A stretch of 31,241 bases of DNA from a virus: IMG/VR virus record IMGVR_UViG_3300010150_000087, positions 1 to 31,241 of that record; one strand, written 5' to 3'. The translations under genes were made by a program, and so were the position numbers. Shown piece after piece: positions 6,673 to 13,701 of the stretch; position 1 is the first letter of the stretch, and each line of letters begins with the position of its first letter. Below the pieces are notes generated by a model. It did not search any database. It was not told where the DNA came from and worked only from the letters and a program-made list of their open reading frames with translations.

Positions 6673-7005
6673 ATGTCAACACTTATCAATGCGTCAATTA
6701 AAGCTTCAGAGTTGAAGAAAATCGACAAAAACAAAATCATTAAAGGAGAAAAAGATAGCTACATACCTATCACTATCTCTGTAAATGATGAATCAAGATT
6801 CGGTAAAAACGTATCAATCACAATTGCTCAAGATCAAGACGAGAGAGCAAGTAAAGCAGAAAAACATTACTTAGGTAATGGGTCTGTAATTTGGACTGAT
6901 GGAAAGGTCGTAAAAGGCGTTAAAGAAGATGATAACTCTGGTGGTTCAAGCCAGTCGAATTCAAATTCTAACGACTCCAATGATCTAAATGATTTACCAT
7001 TTTAA
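6673..7005 (+). CDS. SSB-like single-strand DNA-binding protein
   Basis: The 110-residue protein has an N-terminal part with alternating strands (about 5-80), a Gly/Ser/Asn-rich flexible linker (about 88-102) and an acidic tip ending NDLNDLPF. A disordered Ser/Asn linker plus a final D-(L/I)-P-F is the hallmark of bacterial and phage SSB proteins, which use this tail to recruit exonucleases, primases and other partners. The N-terminal part is shorter than a full OB fold in cellular SSB (about 110 residues) and I cannot align it with confidence, so it may be a divergent or reduced OB fold. It lies next to the exonuclease and annealing-protein genes, is the last gene before a strong terminator, and should be highly expressed. 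Confidence 0.7.
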   Translation: MSTLINASIKASELKKIDKNKIIKGEKDSYIPITISVNDESRFGKNVSITIAQDQDERASKAEKHYLGNGSVIWTDGKVVKGVKEDDNSGGSSQSNSNSNDSNDLNDLPF

Positions 7006-7017
7006 TTAAATCTTAAT

Positions 7018-7039
7018 CCCACCCTTCGGGGTGGGTTTT
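7018..7039 (+). terminator. Strong rho-independent terminator with UUCG loop
   Basis: CCCACCC (7018-7024) and GGGTGGG (7029-7035) form a perfect seven-pair stem around a TTCG tetraloop, followed by TTTT. It closes the recombination block after the SSB-like gene. Confidence 0.9.
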
Positions 7040-7050
7040 AATTACAAACT

Positions 7051-7641
7051 ATGAAAACAAAAACAGACAAATATCAAGTGCTTGATATAATCTCAGAGGT
7101 TATAGAAAAAAAACACAAAGTAAATAATCAATATATATTTCAAGACACAAGAAAAAGAGAGGTGTGTGATTTAAGAAAAGTGTTTTTTTATTTAGCAACT
7201 AGATTCACAAGGCTTCCTTTACAGGATATAGGAAACTACTCTAAGTATAGGGGTCGTGGCAACGCTCACAATCATGCGACTATAATCTACAGCTCAAAAT
7301 TAGTTAAAGATTGGATTTCAATCGACAAGGAATATAGAGAGTATATAGGTGAAATAGAAAACGAAGTAAAATACTTTGTCGATTATGAGCAATACAGATA
7401 CGATGAATCAAACAAGTACAAAAAAAAGATTGCAAAGAAAATTTACCATGAAGAAGATATTGTGTTTTTAACTAAATACAATGAAATTACAGAAAAACTA
7501 TACGAAAATAGAGAGTTTATTGATAACTTGGCAGTTACTATCAATGAGCTTATAACAAATAAAAAAGAAAACAATGAAAGGGTATATCAAGCTTCACAGG
7601 AGGATTCTCGATTGGGAATGGTACAAGGACTCCAATACTAA
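7051..7641 (+). CDS. DnaA domain-IV-like DNA-binding protein without ATPase
   Basis: Residues 33-90 follow the DnaA DNA-binding domain (Bac_DnaA_C): TRKREVCDLRKVFFYLA, then LPLQDIGNYS, and NAHNHATIIYS, which stands where DnaA has the 'RDHSTVLHA' signature that reads the DnaA box. DnaA's AAA+ domain is absent, as only 33 residues precede this region. The C-terminal half (about 95-180) is charged and helical, possibly for self-association or loader contact. Its last 68 bp overlap the next gene in another frame, and the next two genes are an organiser-like protein and the primase-helicase. The likely role is origin recognition at phage DNA, perhaps at the iterons; a transcription regulator is the alternative. 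The domain call is good, the role inferred. Confidence 0.7.
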   Translation: MKTKTDKYQVLDIISEVIEKKHKVNNQYIFQDTRKREVCDLRKVFFYLATRFTRLPLQDIGNYSKYRGRGNAHNHATIIYSSKLVKDWISIDKEYREYIGEIENEVKYFVDYEQYRYDESNKYKKKIAKKIYHEEDIVFLTKYNEITEKLYENREFIDNLAVTINELITNKKENNERVYQASQEDSRLGMVQGLQY

Positions 7642-8320
7642 AATTATATTCATACACTTACTATTAAATGCCTGCTACGACGATTGTAGGTTTATGGGCA
7701 GAGCTGTGGCTAAAGGAGAATACATTACGTCTCTTAATAGAATATCTGTAGATCTAAACATACCAATCAGAAAGGTAAGAACGGCTATAAAAAGGCTTAA
7801 ACAAACAGGAGAAATAGACACGCAAACGACAAATAAATATACTAAGGTAACTATCTGTAACTATGATAGTTATCAAGTTGAGGAGCGTAAAACTAAAAAG
7901 AAAACGACACGCAAACGACAAACAAGTGTCAAGCAAGTGACAGAGTTAAATAAGAATATAATAAAACAAGAAAATAAAAATAACATATTTTTAAGTGATT
8001 GTCTTAATTCTGCAACTTGGGCTGAAGTTGTTTGTATGCAAAATTCAATAAGCAAAGAATCTTTAGGTAAAGCATTAGATACATTTCACAATCATCTAAT
8101 CATGACTGACGAAATAAAAAATTCAATAAAAGACTATAAATCTCATTTTGTAAATTGGCTTAAATACAACAAAGTTGATGCTATAAAAAACTCTGGAAGC
8201 TACAAATGGAAATGGAAAGGTCAAAGCACCAAGAGTGGAACTAAAACTGAATTAGAGAAAGATAAGAAATTTTACGATCAACCAGGATTTGACTTTAAAA
8301 TAATACAAAATGGACATTAA
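7574..8320 (+). CDS. Replisome-organiser / DnaD-like replication initiation protein
   Basis: The start MKGYIKLHRRILDWEW is the typical beginning of phage replication initiation proteins of this class, so this ATG is preferred even though it overlaps the DnaA-like gene by 68 bp. Residues 1-105 read as a winged-helix domain (NACYDDCRFMG, TSLNRISVDLNIPIRKVRTA, then TKVTICNYDSY). A basic linker (KKKTTRKRQT, about 112-121) follows, then a C-terminal region (about 150-215) with DFxNWL-like features seen in DnaD-like proteins (KSHFVNWLKYNKV). It would bind origin DNA and recruit the helicase. The stop overlaps the helicase start by 11 bp, consistent with a stoichiometric complex. Family call good; no biochemical evidence. 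Confidence 0.75.
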   Translation: MKGYIKLHRRILDWEWYKDSNTKIIFIHLLLNACYDDCRFMGRAVAKGEYITSLNRISVDLNIPIRKVRTAIKRLKQTGEIDTQTTNKYTKVTICNYDSYQVEERKTKKKTTRKRQTSVKQVTELNKNIIKQENKNNIFLSDCLNSATWAEVVCMQNSISKESLGKALDTFHNHLIMTDEIKNSIKDYKSHFVNWLKYNKVDAIKNSGSYKWKWKGQSTKSGTKTELEKDKKFYDQPGFDFKIIQNGH

Positions 8321-10067
8321 CGGATTTAAAATAAAAGACTACAACGTTTATAAGCTAGATACAAAATCTAAAAAATCAACATGTCCTGTGTGTTCTTCAA
8401 GTAGAAAGAAAAAGACTCAAAAATGTTTGATGTTAGATTGGAATAGAGGTCTTGGAACTTGTCAGCATTGTGGAGAGGTTTTACAGCTACATACTTACGA
8501 AAAAGAAGCTGAATACACTTATGAAGCACCTGTGCTGCGAAAAGTAAATAAGCCTGGAGACAATATGATTGAATGGTTTAAAAGCAGAGGAATTACAAGC
8601 CAAACTTTAGATAAGTTAGATGTGACCGCAGGACTAGAATATATGCCTCAAGTTAGTAAAGAGGTGAATGTAATCATGTTTAAATATAACTATAAGGGAA
8701 AGTTAGTGAATGTAAAATACAGAGATGCACAGAAAAACTTTAAGTTGTATAAAGGAGCAAAGAAGATTTGCTATAACATGGATTCAATTATAGGTAAAGA
8801 CGAATGTGTTATTGTTGAAGGTGAAATAGATTGCCTTTCATTTGTAGAAGCTGGTGTTGAAAATGTTGTGAGTGTTCCAAATGGATTTACAGCAACAGGA
8901 CAAATAAACTTAGACTACCTCAACGATTTGTATTATCACTTTGAAGATAAGAAAAAAATATACGTTTGTGTTGATGCTGACGAAGCTGGTGAGAACGGGA
9001 AGAAAGAACTTATAAGAAGGTTTGGTTCAGAAAAGGTTTATTTATGCGATTTAAAGGATTGTAAAGACGCAAATGAGTACTTAATCAAGTACGGCTCTGA
9101 AAGTCTAAGAAATGTGATAAAAACAGCAATACCATGCCCAATAGAAAATGTATTAAGAGTTTCTGATATGGAAGCTGACTTAGATGATTTTTATAAAGGT
9201 GGTGTTAAAAATGGGTTTAAAATTGGTTTAGATGGATTTGATTCTATATTCTCTACATACACAAAACAATTTGTTGTAGTAACTGGATTTCCAAGTAGTG
9301 GTAAGTCTGACTTCGTGGACCAAATGACTATAGGATACAATATGATGTACGGATGGAAAACAGCTTATGCTTCAACAGAAAACTACCCGCAATACCTACA
9401 CGTTGACAAATTAATAAGAAAGCTGTATGGAAATACTCCAGAGTATAAAGACACTAAAACACAATCATGGAGAAGATGCGTGAACCATATTAATAAAAAC
9501 TTTTGCTTTATTAACTATGAAGACGGATTTGATTTAGATAAGGTGTTAAAAAAAGGAGAAGAGCTTGTAAGAAGAGTTGGTATAAGGTGCCTTGTTATTG
9601 ACCCATACAATAAGATAAGAGACAAATCTAATATGAATCTAAGTATTACTGATTATACAAATGCTTATTTGAATAAAATAGATAATTTTTGTAAAAAAAA
9701 TGACGTTGTATGTATTCTTGTAGCTCACCCAACAAAACCTCAAAACGATAAAGGTAAATTGATTGAGCCAACATTTTACGACGTGAAAGGTGGAGGTGAA
9801 TTTTACGATATGAGTCCTCATGGAATATTAGTACATCGTGATTTTGAGGCAGGTACAGTAAAGATTAAGGTGTTAAAAGTAAAGTTTGCAAATCTTGGAG
9901 AGAATCAAGCTCACGTAGATTACTGTTGGAATGTGAACAACGGAAGATACACAGATTTAAGGGGTGGTTCACCTGTTTGGGACAATACAAATTGGTTGGC
10001 AGAAAAAAGCAACCCTTATGAATTAACAAAAAGTTTAGATGTTGAATTTAAAAAACTAGAATTATGA
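8310..10067 (+). CDS. Primase-helicase (T7 gp4-like)
   Basis: This is a two-part replication enzyme. A zinc-binding domain has CPVC (C25, C28) and CQHC (C51, C54). A TOPRIM primase core has VEGEID (E170) and VDADEAG (D222, D224). A DnaB/RecA-type helicase begins near 300 with Walker A GFPSSGKS (326-333), a Walker B-like LVIDPY about 100 residues on and a sensor-like LVAHPTKP. At 585 residues it is about the length of T7 gp4 (566). It unwinds DNA and makes RNA primers at the fork. The stop overlaps the next ATG by four bases (ATGA). The enzyme depends on a DNA polymerase that is not in the window. Confidence 0.95.
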   Translation: MDINGFKIKDYNVYKLDTKSKKSTCPVCSSSRKKKTQKCLMLDWNRGLGTCQHCGEVLQLHTYEKEAEYTYEAPVLRKVNKPGDNMIEWFKSRGITSQTLDKLDVTAGLEYMPQVSKEVNVIMFKYNYKGKLVNVKYRDAQKNFKLYKGAKKICYNMDSIIGKDECVIVEGEIDCLSFVEAGVENVVSVPNGFTATGQINLDYLNDLYYHFEDKKKIYVCVDADEAGENGKKELIRRFGSEKVYLCDLKDCKDANEYLIKYGSESLRNVIKTAIPCPIENVLRVSDMEADLDDFYKGGVKNGFKIGLDGFDSIFSTYTKQFVVVTGFPSSGKSDFVDQMTIGYNMMYGWKTAYASTENYPQYLHVDKLIRKLYGNTPEYKDTKTQSWRRCVNHINKNFCFINYEDGFDLDKVLKKGEELVRRVGIRCLVIDPYNKIRDKSNMNLSITDYTNAYLNKIDNFCKKNDVVCILVAHPTKPQNDKGKLIEPTFYDVKGGGEFYDMSPHGILVHRDFEAGTVKIKVLKVKFANLGENQAHVDYCWNVNNGRYTDLRGGSPVWDNTNWLAEKSNPYELTKSLDVEFKKLEL

Positions 10068-10411
10068 AAACAATAGTATTAGCAATTATGGTTACGGCAA
10101 CAATTTACCATGCCGATCCAAAACAATGTAATGCAGATTACTTAACAACTGCATCATTAAAAAAAATCGATTCACAATCACCTGGATCTCACAGATGGAT
10201 AGCTGTCAGTAGGGATTTAGAAAAACATGGTTTTATCTTTGGAGCAAAAGTGTGTGTGGAAAATGCAGGAGATATGAATGGTATATGGACTGTAGAAGAT
10301 AGAATGAATAAAAGATGGAAGAAAAGAATTGATTTTCTTGTTGACTACGACTTAAAAGGTGGTAAATGGGACAACGTAAAAATATCTTTGATACAAGATG
10401 AAGGATATTAA
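10064..10411 (+). CDS. Small 3D/RlpA-like double-psi beta-barrel protein
   Basis: A 115-residue protein with the layout of a 3D-domain/RlpA-like barrel: TATIYHADPKQCNADYLTTAS at the start, IAVSRDL, FGAKVCVE, GDMNGIWTVEDRM and then KRIDFLVD. The aspartates D79 and D90 lie where 3D domains keep theirs. Barrels of this kind occur in lytic transglycosylases (MltA) and in cell-wall-binding phage proteins. The N-terminus MKTIVLAIMVTA could act as a short export signal, but it also reads as the first strand, so export is uncertain. It is sandwiched between replication and nucleotide genes with overlaps on both sides, an unusual place for a lysis gene. A peptidoglycan role is inferred only. Confidence 0.65.
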   Translation: MKTIVLAIMVTATIYHADPKQCNADYLTTASLKKIDSQSPGSHRWIAVSRDLEKHGFIFGAKVCVENAGDMNGIWTVEDRMNKRWKKRIDFLVDYDLKGGKWDNVKISLIQDEGY

Positions 10412-10619
10412 TAAAATACTTTCTATTTGCATAAAAAACGACATAAAAGTTTATCCTGTTGTTTATGACAAATACCACTTAAAAGTTGAAGTGGATTATG
10501 CAGGTAGAAAGAAAAAAGGTAAAGAGAAATATAACTGGAGAACTGAACAAAAACAGCTACAAGCTAAAATAATAGAATTATATGAAACAATTGCAAAAAG
10601 AATACAAGATCGGGAATAG
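10398..10619 (+). CDS. Unknown basic 73-residue protein
   Basis: A short basic protein: a helix (MKDINKILSICIKND), two strands (VYPVVYDKYHLKVEVDY) and a Lys-rich loop and C-terminal helix (QLQAKIIELYETIAKRI). It overlaps the preceding gene by 14 bp and the following by 38 bp, so all three are translated from one message. The charge suggests nucleic-acid contact, but there is no recognisable family. Confidence 0.6.
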   Translation: MKDINKILSICIKNDIKVYPVVYDKYHLKVEVDYAGRKKKGKEKYNWRTEQKQLQAKIIELYETIAKRIQDRE

Positions 10620-10881
10620 AAAATATATTTACAACGAAGATATTTTAGAGACATCTTACCTAAAGTATAAAAATTACTCTGATGAAGAGTTTATAAAAGA
10701 CATTATAAACATACTTCACTATGCAGTTTACATGTGTTGGATAAAAGAAATAAGTTCTGATGATTGTTTGTCTGATGACGGAATAATACACGAAATCGTT
10801 CATTTAGCACAAGAAAATACTAGAAAGTACTCAAATATTAAGAAAATACGAAGAAAATTTAACAAAACTTTGGCTTTTTAA
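10582..10881 (+). CDS. Unknown 99-residue protein with an HExxH string
   Basis: The start has the usual aattatATG leader despite a 38-bp overlap with the preceding gene, and no other start fits. The middle is helical and aromatic (FIKDIINILHYAVYMCWI), followed by LSDDGIIHEIVHLAQE with H70-E71-I72-V73-H74, formally an HExxH zincin motif. At 99 residues, with no clear third metal ligand downstream, it is too small for a known metalloprotease. I recall similar small phage proteins with this 'SDDGIIHE.VHL' stretch, function unknown. The basic C-terminus (KKIRRKFNK) could bind nucleic acid. Confidence 0.6.
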   Translation: MKQLQKEYKIGNRKYIYNEDILETSYLKYKNYSDEEFIKDIINILHYAVYMCWIKEISSDDCLSDDGIIHEIVHLAQENTRKYSNIKKIRRKFNKTLAF

Positions 10882-10919
10882 GAAAATTGATTTAAATTAC
10901 CAAAAATTAACTCATTAAA

Positions 10920-11465
10920 ATGTTTGATTCAATAGTAGAAAGTGTAAAAAACAAATATACAGACAGAAGTATCCGTGGTATTGAAAAATATAAAACGACA
11001 CTTGATAACAATGTGACTGATAATTTTTTACAACATCTTCAAGAAGAGTTAATGGATGCAACATTATACATAGAAAAAGAATTATCTGTTAAAGATTCAA
11101 AACTTGAAATGGTTAGGAAATTTAACAAGGTATTTAATATATCTACTTTAAAAACTCCTTCATTAATTAGCGAAGAAGATCATAAACTGAAGTTTAAGTT
11201 AATGTTGGAGGAGCTTAATGAGTATAAAGAGGCCTGTAAATCTAAAGATGTTGTAGAGATTGCAGATGCTGTTGTAGATATGATGTATATATTATATGGA
11301 ATTATACTATCTCATGGTTTGTCTGATGTTATCTTTGACATGTTCGAAGAGGTTCATAAATCTAACATGAGTAAGTTAGAGAACGGAAAAGTTTTAAGAA
11401 GAAACGATGGTAAAATTATGAAAGGATCTGAATACTTTAGACCTAATCTAAAACAATACCTTTAA
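10920..11465 (+). CDS. MazG-like NTP pyrophosphohydrolase with extra N-terminal helical region
   Basis: Residues 85-181 carry the all-alpha NTP pyrophosphohydrolase pattern: EELNE (E97, E98, E101) for the EExxE helix and EIADAVVD (E113, D116, D120) for the ExxD helix, followed by a loop and DGKIMKGSEYF. These are the Mg2+ ligands of MazG/HisE-like enzymes, which convert (d)NTPs to (d)NMPs. The N-terminal part (1-60) also contains HLQEELMDATLYIEKE, resembling the EEL.DA..Y helix of small phage dNTP diphosphohydrolases. The gene may therefore be a fusion of two related units, or the first may be regulatory. Likely roles are nucleotide-pool control or lowering host (p)ppGpp. Family confident, substrate unknown. 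Confidence 0.75.
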   Translation: MFDSIVESVKNKYTDRSIRGIEKYKTTLDNNVTDNFLQHLQEELMDATLYIEKELSVKDSKLEMVRKFNKVFNISTLKTPSLISEEDHKLKFKLMLEELNEYKEACKSKDVVEIADAVVDMMYILYGIILSHGLSDVIFDMFEEVHKSNMSKLENGKVLRRNDGKIMKGSEYFRPNLKQYL

Positions 11466-11702
11466 ATGGAAAAATTAATTAAATTTATTGATAAAATCTT
11501 AGGCTACAAAACATGGTCTGATAGAAAAAAAATAGACGCTCTACTCGAATACGACTGCGGTTTGTATACCAATCTAGGTTTAGAGTCTACTAAAAAAGAA
11601 AGAACGGAAACAAAAAGAAAATCAAGATGTATTTATAGGGCAATCAAGACTATAAATAAAGAGGAAGGAGATAGATTTTTGTATCATTTAGACAAAGAAT
11701 AA
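11466..11702 (+). CDS. Unknown basic 78-residue protein
   Basis: The ATG follows the stop of the MazG-like gene without a gap, and the TAA shares a base with the next ATG (TAATG). It is a Lys/Arg-rich helical protein; TWSDRKKIDALLEYDCGLYTN is the most distinctive stretch and I recall similar text in flavobacterial phage proteins of unknown role. No membrane span. It is probably a small nucleic-acid-associated or structural accessory protein; nothing allows a firmer call. Confidence 0.65.
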   Translation: MEKLIKFIDKILGYKTWSDRKKIDALLEYDCGLYTNLGLESTKKERTETKRKSRCIYRAIKTINKEEGDRFLYHLDKE

Positions 11703-11872
11703 TGGCTTCATCTTCTCGTCAAGTATATTTAAACAATGTTTTTAATCGTATGCACGAGAAGTTAAACGACGCTTATGAACATGTTTTTGATGGAGATTTT
11801 GAAGAGTCTAAAAACACAGTAAATTCTTTAATTTACGATTTAAGACAACTTAAAAAATCCATGGATCCATGA
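11702..11872 (+). CDS. Unknown 56-residue protein
   Basis: A 56-codon gene that fits exactly between its neighbours: TAATG with the preceding gene and ATGA with the phosphoesterase gene. The product (MASSSRQVYLNNVFNRMHEK...) is a likely two-helix protein (residues about 6-28 and 33-52), Asp/Glu/Lys-rich, with no cysteine or membrane segment. The exact overlaps at both ends make a real gene likely. I recognise no family; a small partner or chaperone of a neighbouring product is conceivable. Confidence 0.65.
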   Translation: MASSSRQVYLNNVFNRMHEKLNDAYEHVFDGDFEESKNTVNSLIYDLRQLKKSMDP

Positions 11873-12969
11873 GTAAAAAAAGAGTTAGACTAAACAAAGA
11901 AGAAGCAATAGCTTTAGGTTTAGAAGTAAAAGAAACAGAACAAGGTAGAAATACATTTAGAGCCTACATAGACATTGAGTCTCAACAAAAACTAAATCAA
12001 GTAAGACATCAAGGTGTTTACGAATACTGCAAGGAAAGAGGAATAGACTTCAATAGTGTTAGCCAGTACTGGGATAAAACTAAAGAATATTCCGTACAGG
12101 TTAGACCAACAATAGTTTCATACAACGATATATCTAGACAGATAATAGATGAAATGAAACTATACTCCCCTAGTTATCCTAAAGTTAAAAGATCTAAACT
12201 GAAAGAACCTCATCTTTTAGTGATTGACCCAGCTGATGTTCACATTGGAAAATTATCAACCTCTTTTGAGACAGGAGAAGATTATGATTCAGAGATAGCA
12301 ATACAAAGAGTTAGGGATGGTGTTCAAGGGATATTAGACAAGTCATCTGGATTTCAAATAGACAAATTCTTATTAATAATAGGTAACGACATTCTTCACA
12401 TAGACACTCCAAAAAGACAAACAACCTCTGGAACACCTCAAGATACTGATGGTATGTGGTATGAAAGTTTTTTAAAAGCAAAAGCTATCTATGTAGAGAT
12501 AATAGAAAAACTTGTAGCAATCGCTGATGTTCATGTAACATACAACCCAAGTAATCATGACTACACAAATGGATTCTTTTTAGCCGATGTGATCACTACC
12601 TGGTTTAGAAATTGTAAGCATGTAACATTTGATTCAAGTATAAGCCATAGAAAATATTTCCAATATGGTAAGAACTTAATAGGAACAACACATGGTGATG
12701 GAGCTAAAAACAATGATCTTCCTTTACTTATGGCTGTAGAGGCCAAAGAGAGCTGGTCACAATCACGTCACCGATACGTTTATACACATCATGTACATCA
12801 TAAAAATGCAAAAGATTATGCAGGTGTAACTGTAGAAAGTTTAAGAAGTCCTTCAGGAACAGATAGTTGGCACCACAGAAATGGATACCAACACAACCCA
12901 AAAGCAATAGAAGGGTTTTTACATCACCCAGAGTTTGGGCAGATAGCAAGATTAACACATATATTTTAA
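11869..12969 (+). CDS. Calcineurin-like metallophosphoesterase
   Basis: After a 115-residue N-terminal region (a basic, helix-turn-helix-like stretch around 40-70: KLNQVRHQGVYEYCKERGI) the metallophosphatase signature appears in order: D123-x-H125 (ADVHIG), G172-N-D174 (IGNDILH), N229-H230-D231 (PSNHD), H275 (THGD) and H307-H308-V-H310. These are the ligands for two metals in the Mre11/calcineurin/phosphodiesterase fold. The substrate could be DNA, RNA or a cyclic nucleotide. The DNA-binding-looking N-terminus and the place among replication genes favour a nucleic-acid role, but phages also use such enzymes against nucleotide second messengers. Complete active site, so probably active. Confidence 0.85.
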   Translation: MSKKRVRLNKEEAIALGLEVKETEQGRNTFRAYIDIESQQKLNQVRHQGVYEYCKERGIDFNSVSQYWDKTKEYSVQVRPTIVSYNDISRQIIDEMKLYSPSYPKVKRSKLKEPHLLVIDPADVHIGKLSTSFETGEDYDSEIAIQRVRDGVQGILDKSSGFQIDKFLLIIGNDILHIDTPKRQTTSGTPQDTDGMWYESFLKAKAIYVEIIEKLVAIADVHVTYNPSNHDYTNGFFLADVITTWFRNCKHVTFDSSISHRKYFQYGKNLIGTTHGDGAKNNDLPLLMAVEAKESWSQSRHRYVYTHHVHHKNAKDYAGVTVESLRSPSGTDSWHHRNGYQHNPKAIEGFLHHPEFGQIARLTHIF

Positions 12970-12970
12970 T

Positions 12971-13147
12971 ATGGAAGAAGGATGGTATTTATTATCGTTA
13001 AGTTTCAGATGGCCTCACGAAGGAATTATCTTAGGATTTGAGATTTGGGAGCCTAATGAACATGAGCAATTTTGGTCTTTAAAGCTTCATTTATTGTTAG
13101 TAACTATTAACTATGATTTTGGGGAAGACGGCACACAAAGAGAATAA
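12971..13147 (+). CDS. Unknown 58-residue protein
   Basis: A 58-codon frame begins one base after the phosphoesterase stop (taatATG). The sequence MEEGWYLLSLSFRWPHEGIILGFEIWEP... is rich in Trp and hydrophobic strand-like segments, with LKLHLLLVTINYDFG near the end and an acidic/basic tip. It reads as a small beta-sheet protein rather than a membrane span. Proteins with WYLL.L....P..GI.LG...W are frequent small phage genes of unknown function. It is the last gene before a terminator. Confidence 0.65.
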   Translation: MEEGWYLLSLSFRWPHEGIILGFEIWEPNEHEQFWSLKLHLLLVTINYDFGEDGTQRE

Positions 13148-13194
13148 TTAAGTATCTTTATCATATTAAAGATTACCCAATCTGTTTTCATAAT

Positions 13195-13235
13195 AAACCC
13201 TAGACTTCGGCCAAGAAATAGTCTAGGGTTTTTTT
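13195..13235 (+). terminator. Rho-independent terminator after the phosphoesterase block
   Basis: AAACCCTAGACT (13195-13206) and AGTCTAGGGTTT (13220-13231) form a perfect 12-pair stem around a 13-base loop, followed by T residues to 13235. The following gene starts only 14 bases downstream, so either read-through or a separate promoter must express the last two genes of the arm. Confidence 0.9.
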
Positions 13236-13248
13236 ATTAAATTTGTTT

Positions 13249-13701
13249 ATGGACTATAAGAAGAAGCTTTTTATAAATAAGGAATTAAGTGACGAAGATC
13301 TTGATTATGCAAGAGAAGCTTTAAGTAAAATGGATTTAATTGACTACTTAAAAGATTCTTTTGTATACGTTACTGTAGATGAAGAAGGTGGAGTTCAAAT
13401 TGTGAGCGCTAAAGATGAGTATGTTTATTTAGTTTCTAAAGAATATTATATTGATAATAAAATGTCAATGGAGTATTTAAAAAGAAGATATGAAATAAAC
13501 AACAAACTAAAAGAAACTCTTTACTGGATGGGATTAAACAATCTAAAAAAATTTATTCCTGTTATTTCAGATAATGGTATAGAAAAAAAATATTCAGAAA
13601 AAGCTGTTTATGCAGAAAACGCTCCAGAAGCAGTTAATATAATGGATAATATGGACGAACATGATTACATGTATTTAGAGGACGTAGATGAAGAGATATA
13701 A
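13249..13701 (+). CDS. Unknown acidic 150-residue protein
   Basis: I prefer the ATG at 13249 (MDYKKKLFINKEL...) to the TTG two codons upstream. The protein is acidic and soluble, with strands around FVYVTVDEEGGVQIV (about 38-52) and EYVYLVSKEYYI, a helix-rich middle, and a very acidic, Met-rich end (NIMDNMDEHDYMYLEDVDEE). It sits between a terminator and a nuclease gene, overlapping the latter by 14 bp. No family is recognised. The acidic character could suit a DNA mimic or an inhibitor of a host DNA-binding protein, but that is speculation. Confidence 0.65.
   Translation: MDYKKKLFINKELSDEDLDYAREALSKMDLIDYLKDSFVYVTVDEEGGVQIVSAKDEYVYLVSKEYYIDNKMSMEYLKRRYEINNKLKETLYWMGLNNLKKFIPVISDNGIEKKYSEKAVYAENAPEAVNIMDNMDEHDYMYLEDVDEEI

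Noticed and set aside
13238-13245. TAAATTTG, a match to the Bacteroidetes -7 promoter element
   Set aside because: A transcript from it would begin at or after the ATG at 13249, and the -33 region would lie in the terminator stem.
13243-13248. TTG as start of the gene after the terminator
   Set aside because: The ATG two codons later gives a normal start, and nothing favours the TTG.
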